NCBI GenBank assembly: GCA_024516035.1
Contig: CM044955.1
Span: 40,650,006-40,714,005 of the forward strand
Reading direction: 5' to 3'
Origin: Bactericera cockerelli
Lineage: Eukaryota; Arthropoda; Insecta; Hemiptera; Triozidae
DNA: 64,000 bases
Positions 58,349-64,000 of this stretch are shown in pieces (position 1 is the first letter of the stretch; every line of letters starts with the position of its first letter). A program made the position numbers and the translations under genes. The notes under the pieces were generated by a model. The model saw only the letters and a program-made list of their open reading frames with translations, was not told where the DNA came from and ran no database searches.

Positions 58349-60229
58349 AATGGATGGCAAGATTATATGGACGCCGAAACCCAAGGTCTAGTCTTGTTGA
58401 CTTGCACATGAGTAATAATGTTTCAATTAATACTTTCTTTTACCTGAAAGGTGTAAAAAATAGTTTTCTGTCACTTTTTTTCGAAATTGAACTGATAATA
58501 TATCTGGAGGCTATCTCAAAAAAAGAAGATTTTACATCAAATAGTCTGTTCTTGTGTGTGAATATACAAAGTATCTTAAGAACACCAAGTCATAGAGCAA
58601 TGAAATTTGGCATGGCTACAATTTAATGAAAATTGACCATTTTGTACTTTGGTTATATCTGGAGAACAATTTTTTTTTCTTTCAAATATCTTAAACAATA
58701 AGAGATATTGAATATTTTTTTATATATGTATAATAAAATTGTCTTTCAGGGTAATTTTTCGCATTTTACATACTTTGGATATCAATTTCAGTCAGTATTG
58801 AAATTCCCCCCATGACTACGCGTTTTCTTTTCAAGTATGAAATAGGTATTTCCAAATACTGTAAATAATAAAGATACTATTAAAAAAAATTAATTTGGGT
58901 TTCACGGAGTTTTCAAACGGGGGTTACCCTCAATTCGCGGGAAACTCACAAACCTGCTACCCACATTAACCTCACCCAGCCTGGGTTGTGCCGGAATGGC
59001 AGCATCACAAAGTCTTCACCTCGATGGCCGTTGCTCTTCGGTGATCCTACGAGAATCAGTGCATTCAACATGCAATCAACGTTGACATTGAACATTTTAA
59101 TGGAAAATTTTGTTTTTAATGCTGATATTAATCATGTTTTTATTACATACTTTGAGATGACGGATTAGTATTAATTTATAGAAATTTGTGGTAATAGAAA
59201 TAAAAAGTCTGATGTTTTTTTTTTTTTGCTTTCTTGAAAGTGGCAGGGTTCCCACATGTGAGCTCTTCCACTCAACCAGACCAGTTTCTTTTATTTTAGA
59301 GTTACATTCATAAACAATACTTTATAAAACCTTACACATGAATTATGATAAGTTTTTAAATGGAATTCCACACTCACTGGGAGAATTAACAACAAAAAAT
59401 TCGACTCCATGAACATACAGGGTCTGTCATTGATTATGAACCATTTTGAAATACATATAGTTTCAGAACTGAAGCTTCAAAATAGTTTTCCTTTGACGAA
59501 ATGCTAGAAAACAAAATACCATTCATACATTTTATTTTCATTGAATTCTGTATCAGCAAGTTGTGTAGACCTTATTTTTGCACTTTTTTGTATTTTCTTA
59601 AATATCACAGCTATATCGTATTACATTTAAAAATATTTACAAATGCACTATGTAAAACACTAATACGCATAATCATCCAAAATTTCGTCAAAATCGGGTG
59701 TACCATTAATGAGATTTAAGCGTAAAAGTAAAAAGTTAATGGTCAGGCACATGGTCTCTATCACCAAGAACCGCTAGTGCGAAGTTGCTGAATTTAAAAT
59801 GGGACCATCTACAATATATTTCCTATATGTGTACAAAATTTCATCGAAATCCGTTCAGTAGTAGAGATTTGCGCGTTACAAGGAATATTTTTAACAGACA
59901 GACACAAAACCAAAGTCGTCCAGAAATATAAAAAAAAATTAGGTTGGCAAAAAAAAAAAAAAAACAAGACCAACACAATATTTCCGTTCTGATATTAGAA
60001 ATTTATTGGAAGTACTAAATTTATTTAAAAAAAAACTTAGGTAATAGAAAAGTTAAACATTTGTCTTTTATTCAGTATTAATCTACACACTTCACTATTA
60101 GTTTTCTATTAAAAGTAATAATACCATTTACATTTCAACTACAAAAAATTAAGTAAAATTTAGTCCATAACCATGGAGTCAAATGGAAAAACAGTAAAAA
60201 AAAAATAAATAAATATACGTATTTAAGTA
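58349..60229. other. Region downstream of CIAO2A, no gene seen
   Basis: The 3' untranslated part probably ends at one of the AATAAA sites (58732 or 58867). About 58960-59110 is a diverged copy of the interior of the 2014-2778 element (AACCTCACCCAGCCTG, CACAAAGTCTTCAC, ATTCAACATGC). TACAGGGTCTGTCATTGATT at about 59418 is a lone end of a TA-CAGGGT element family. Low-complexity A runs lie near 59930-59965. Confidence 0.5.
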
Positions 60230-61119
60230 TACAGGGTCTTCATAAAGTCTCACCCAGGCCTAGGTTTCTCGAAAACGACTCAGAATATCAAAAAACGCAA
60301 AAACCCGTATTCCTTTATATTTAGGGGGATTGATTTTTAGCCAATTTTTTTTTGCCTACACGGCCCCAGTCAGGCTGGGCATGGACCAACTTTAAAATCT
60401 TAAATAGAATGGTATGTCTTGTGGCATATTGTTTTAAAGGTCTTATTGAGAGAAGTTCATTACAATAAATTTTAGTGTGCTGCAACTTACCGTTCTCGAG
60501 ATACAGGGTCAGACGTCCTGCGTAATATCCATATATTTTGACCTATAACTCGTTAACCGTAAATTATGGAGAAAATTTTTCTTGTTAATAATAACTCCTT
60601 ATGACAAGACCTTTCGAAAAAGTTATAACTCGACATACTCTGTTGATGTTAGTTTCTGGTCGGTTTCGTCAGCCAGCCGGACGAACAGTCGAAAAAAATT
60701 TAACGAAAAAACAAATCAAGTTTTAACTTGTTCGAAAGTTCTTGCCATAAGGAGTTATTATTAACAAGAAATTTTTTCTCCATAATTTACGGTTAACGAG
60801 TTATAGGTCAAAATATATGGATATTACGCAGGACGTCCGACCCTGTATCTCAAGAACGGTAAGTCGTAGCACACTGAAATTTCTTGTAATGAACTTCTCT
60901 TAATAAGACCTTTAAAACAATATGCCACAAGACATACCATTCTATTTAAGATTTTAAAGTTGGTCCATGCCCAGCCTGACTGGGGCCGTGTAGACAAAAA
61001 AGAATTGGCTGAAAATGAATCACCCTAAATATAAAGGAATACGGGTTTTTGCGTTTTTTGATATTCTGAGTCGTTTTCGAGAAACCTAGGCCTGGGTGAG
61101 ACTTTATGAAGACCCTGTA
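60230..61119. mobile_element. ~890-bp TA-flanked palindromic element
   Basis: The left end TACAGGGTCTTCATAAAGTC and the right end GACTTTATGAAGACCCTGTA are perfect complements. The arms carry CACCCAGGCCTAGGTTTCTC against GAGAAACCTAGGCCTGGGTG, and GGCCCCAGTCAGGCTGGGCA with its complement. It is close in sequence to 49735-50631 in the arm interior but differs at the outer ~60 bp. It sits between the convergent CIAO2A and PDRG1 genes and encodes nothing. Confidence 0.9.
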
Positions 61120-61277
61120 TATATTTACTTAATATTAATCAGACTCTTGCTGTTTTTCCATTTGACTCCATGGTTACAGTCTTTAATTTTTTTGTAGTTG
61201 AAATTTAAAAGGTAATAGAAAACCAACAGTGTAGTGTAGAGAATGACACTGGGTTATACTTAAATGAGTAAATATAT

Positions 61278-62913
61278 TTAAGGATAACCCAGTACTTGAT
61301 TCATGGCTCCCATTTCATTTTTCTTCATAGGTTTGAGAAGTAAACCAGGAACAGGTGATTCATACTCCAAATCTCTTAACTTGTTAACTTTGACTTTCAG
61401 ATCACTGCGTATCTTGTTAACCTCACAATCCACAATTACTTGATCTGGAAATGAAAAATACCACAAAATTAATAGAATATTCACTAAAAGATGCAATATT
61501 TTCTATCTTTGAGTGTACAACTGCTTAAAAAATGTCCTCAGTCTGGACATGTAGACATAATGTATCAGCTCCATATATTGGATCAGGACAGGCTCAGGCT
61601 TCTTTATTTCAAAATTAATCAGCCTGTTTTAATTTGATTGATAAATGCACAGTACTTACAGTTCAATGATAGACAATAGATTTATTTATAAAAAAGTTAA
61701 CCAGGGGCAGCCTAAGGGGGGTCAACTTTGTAATCTTAAATGGAACCACCCTGTATGTAAAAACATTAGAAGTATTTTAAGATAAGTTTGAGATTTTCAA
61801 TCAAAACAGGGCTGGAGATATCATACATATCATTTTAGGGTTTTGATTAATTTTTTATAAGAAATTAATTGTATTTTAGAAGAAAAAAAATAGAACACAT
61901 GTTTTTTTTTCCATTTGAAAGAATATAATTTTCATGCCTTGTTATACCATTAGCTATATCAGGGGAAGGAGTCAACTTTTTTTTAAAGATGAATGTGGGA
62001 TTAGTATTTTTCACTGAATGCAGGTTTAGTATTTTTCACATGAAATTGAAGTAACCCCGACCCTATTTTTAATTTTGATTAAACAGCAAGATTTATTGAA
62101 TTTATTTAGCACAAATTTGACTAAAAAGAGGTTGGTTTTAATTTTTTTATATAGAAAAAGCTGATCTCTTGACACCTCCCCTGGTAAAGCTAGTGGTATC
62201 AAAAAGACATGTAACTTTTATTCTCTTAAAAAGAAAAACATGTGTTTAACAATTTTTACATAAATACAATTATTTTCTTAAAAAATGACTGGTGGAACCT
62301 TTGAAATGAAATGTGTGACCCTATTTAGATTAAAAATCTTGAACTTGTCTAAAAATACTTCAGATGTCAAGTAGTTTCAGAAATGTATTAGATTCGAAAG
62401 TTGACCCCCCTCGAGCCACCCCAGTAATGATAAAAAAAAACGAAACCCACTAGAAAATGTTTTCCCCTTGGTATTACAGTACCAAGTATTAGCATTTTTC
62501 AAAATTCAATTCCTTTGTTTAGAGTTTTTGAGTGGCTCCTTTATCTTGTCAGACCCTGTAGAATACACTCTTGCTATTAAGATTTTGTTGTTGTTGGATC
62601 CCCCTACCCACCCAAAAAGTATTTTCTTTTTTAATCACCTACAAGCTCTCTTCTTATCATACATTTTCTTAAAATTCATATAGATACCTTTCTTCAGCAT
62701 GGCTTCAGCTTTAGCTTTGTCAACTTTAATCAGCAAGGAGCCCAAGGTCATCCAAACTTTTTTGTCCTGAGATTTTGATATTGCTCTCAAAGCTTCTCGT
62801 GTGGCATTTCTTCTTTTATCAAGAGCAACGATTTCCTGTTGACTACACAAAATTTCCTCAGCTTTTTCTTCAATTTCTGTCAAATGTTGAATACTTTTCT
62901 TTGGATTTTCCAT
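61278..62913 (-). CDS. PDRG1: PDRG1, prefoldin-like co-chaperone subunit
   Basis: Two minus-strand exons, 62913-62688 and 61444-61278, join across a 1,243-bp GT-AG intron (donor AAGAAAG|GTATCT, acceptor TTTCCAG|AT) to give 130 residues; human PDRG1 has 133. The first exon carries EIEEKAEEIL, IVALDKRRNATREALRAI and the tail MLKKD. The second carries LKVKVNKLRDLE and LLLKPMKKNEMGAM. Both follow the human protein closely in order and spacing. Family knowledge: PDRG1 is a beta-type prefoldin-like subunit of the R2TP/URI prefoldin-like complex, which assists assembly of RNA polymerases and other complexes. The start was set at the ATG at 62911-62913 because it aligns with the family start; the codon nine bases upstream is TTG. 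GPANK1 ends only 258 bp upstream on the same strand. The intron contains lone element ends (CCACCCTGTATG near 61740, CAGACCCTGTAG near 62570). Confidence 0.9.
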
Positions 62914-63171
62914 GATTTTCAAGCACTTAGCACTTCAAAACTCATTTTGATTGTTTCCAATTCTGTAATATATGTATATAAATGTAGTATAACAATATGG
63001 GGTGTTAGTTACATGAATAGTTTATAATCTCATGTGAGGTACAACAAGAATTATATGCTTCTATATAACACAAATGTTTTCTAGAAGAAATGACAGAAAT
63101 GATTGTGAAAGCGATAATATTCCCCTCATAGAAAATTTAAGTAACTCTTTTGAAGCTTTAAAATAATTCAA

Positions 63172-64000
63172 TTATACACTATTCAACTCTTTCCTATAAG
63201 TAAGTTCTTTAGACTTTTCAATTTGTTCTCTCAGTCTTGGGTTGAATTTTAAGTTATTCTCTGGTAACACCTTGTGTAAATTTCTCATGTCTTGTTTTTT
63301 CTTGCCAATTCCTTTTCTGTCATTTTTTATTTTTGTTTTAATGGGAGCTCTAATACCCGATTGAAATTTTCCAAGCCCAGTTTGTTTAGTCCATCCAGAT
63401 TTCAATAATAACTGGAAACCCTTGTTCTGCTCGGATATACCATAGTCTACAGGTTTTATTAGTTTTTCTTTACTCTTGTCCATACTTTTCAGTTGTTTGT
63501 AAAATTGATGTACAGTGCTAAGCAAGTGCTCTTTGTAATTTTTATGAAGTACTTTGATGTTACAAAGTTGACACTGTGATGAATTTTGTTCTTCATCAGA
63601 ATCACTGCTGATGCAGATAACATCAATATCTTCATTGTAACTTACATCACTAGATATTTTTTCTTCTTCTGAGTCAAAGCCTAATTTAACAAGTTTAGTG
63701 TCACAATAGTTATTTAATTTGATTACGTCTTCTGATTTCACAGGGGATGGATCATTCTGACATTTATCACTACATAACAGAAGTTGCTTTGAATTTTTTT
63801 CTTCATTTATTTGGTAGTTTTCTTCATACTGAGATATCTTTTCATCCAAATCTTTCACAAGCAGTTTGTAAATATCAAAATGATTACATTGCATTGCTAT
63901 AGACAGTGGTGTATTCCCAGCATTATCACTTACTTCTATTTTAGCTCCTCTTTTCAGGAGAAGTTCTACAATACTAATGTCCCCTCTACTACATGCACAC
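63172..64000 (-). CDS. GPANK1: GPANK1, ankyrin and G-patch protein (5' end off window)
   Basis: The frame is open from the window edge to a TAA at 63172-63174, giving 275 visible residues. The start lies outside; the Met at 63894 is internal. Visible residues 1-60 continue an ankyrin repeat (CSRGDISIVELLLKRGAKI, then NAGNTPLSIA). Next is an acidic, Lys-rich linker containing VICISSDSDEE, a good SUMO-interaction-like motif (inferred). A C-x2-C-x11-H-x5-H zinc-finger-like segment follows (about 143-164), then YGISEQNKGFQLLLKSGW and GLGKFQSGIRAPIKT, a G-patch (about 192-235). This order is that of GPANK1 (BAT4). Family knowledge: G-patch proteins bind and activate DEAH helicases; the exact role of GPANK1 is not settled. 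The visible part is one exon without stops, so it is probably functional. It is followed closely by PDRG1 on the same strand. Confidence 0.93.
   Translation of the reverse strand, partial: CACSRGDISIVELLLKRGAKIEVSDNAGNTPLSIAMQCNHFDIYKLLVKDLDEKISQYEENYQINEEKNSKQLLLCSDKCQNDPSPVKSEDVIKLNNYCDTKLVKLGFDSEEEKISSDVSYNEDIDVICISSDSDEEQNSSQCQLCNIKVLHKNYKEHLLSTVHQFYKQLKSMDKSKEKLIKPVDYGISEQNKGFQLLLKSGWTKQTGLGKFQSGIRAPIKTKIKNDRKGIGKKKQDMRNLHKVLPENNLKFNPRLREQIEKSKELTYRKELNSV

Overview
The window looks like nuclear DNA of an arthropod, most likely an insect. The evidence is AT-rich non-coding DNA, split genes with GT-AG introns, insect-type BTB and CIAO2A/galla-type proteins, tRNA-derived SINEs, TA-flanked foldback elements, an I-clade LINE relic and a typical Helitron. 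Order and species cannot be fixed from the sequence. Four protein-coding genes can be supported. One is a single-exon Myb/SANT-like + BTB protein (minus, 4131-5129). The others are a four-exon CIAO2A-type Fe-S assembly gene (plus, 54830-58348), a two-exon PDRG1 gene (minus, 61278-62913) and the 3' part of a GPANK1 gene (minus, 63172 to the window edge).

Between about 6145 and 46289 (40 kb) lies a layered repeat array with no convincing gene. Its modules are: (i) an 18-bp, G-rich-on-plus minisatellite (core GGGTGGTCGG plus GGYAGGCT); (ii) a conserved AT-rich spacer with a GCATGC hairpin and a 44-bp imperfect palindrome centred on ACTAGT; (iii) a 39-bp hairpin unit (GGGTGTTGGGTTGTAG and its complement around a 7-nt loop); (iv) four copies of a conserved ~400-bp block (near 9.76, 20.36, 30.21 and 39.96 kb), each followed by a 9-bp-based minisatellite; and (v) one 84-bp satellite array of about 47 monomers (10441-14393). 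A segment of roughly 4.9 kb is duplicated (about 30212-35130 and 39964-44860). Three insertions mark history: a 2.7-kb inverted-repeat element (6177-8855), a 3,989-bp segment placed exactly at the centre of one 44-bp palindrome (35975-39963), and nested foldback elements.

The flanks (1-6140 and 46290-64000) hold the genes among decayed mobile elements: three ~0.82-0.9-kb TA-flanked palindromic elements, other MITEs, a SINE cluster, a GA-rich low-complexity tract, a 47-bp tandem repeat resembling Helitron 3' ends, and a canonical 237-bp Helitron inside the CIAO2A gene.

The genes are housekeeping genes and show no sign of acting as one pathway. CIAO2A serves cytosolic Fe-S maturation. PDRG1 is a prefoldin-like subunit of the R2TP/URI-type co-chaperone. 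GPANK1 is a G-patch protein. The strongest candidate for something undescribed is the 40-kb array: its modules may be tandem copies of a terminal-inverted-repeat element whose interior is an expandable G-rich minisatellite, joined head to tail through ACTAGT palindromes.
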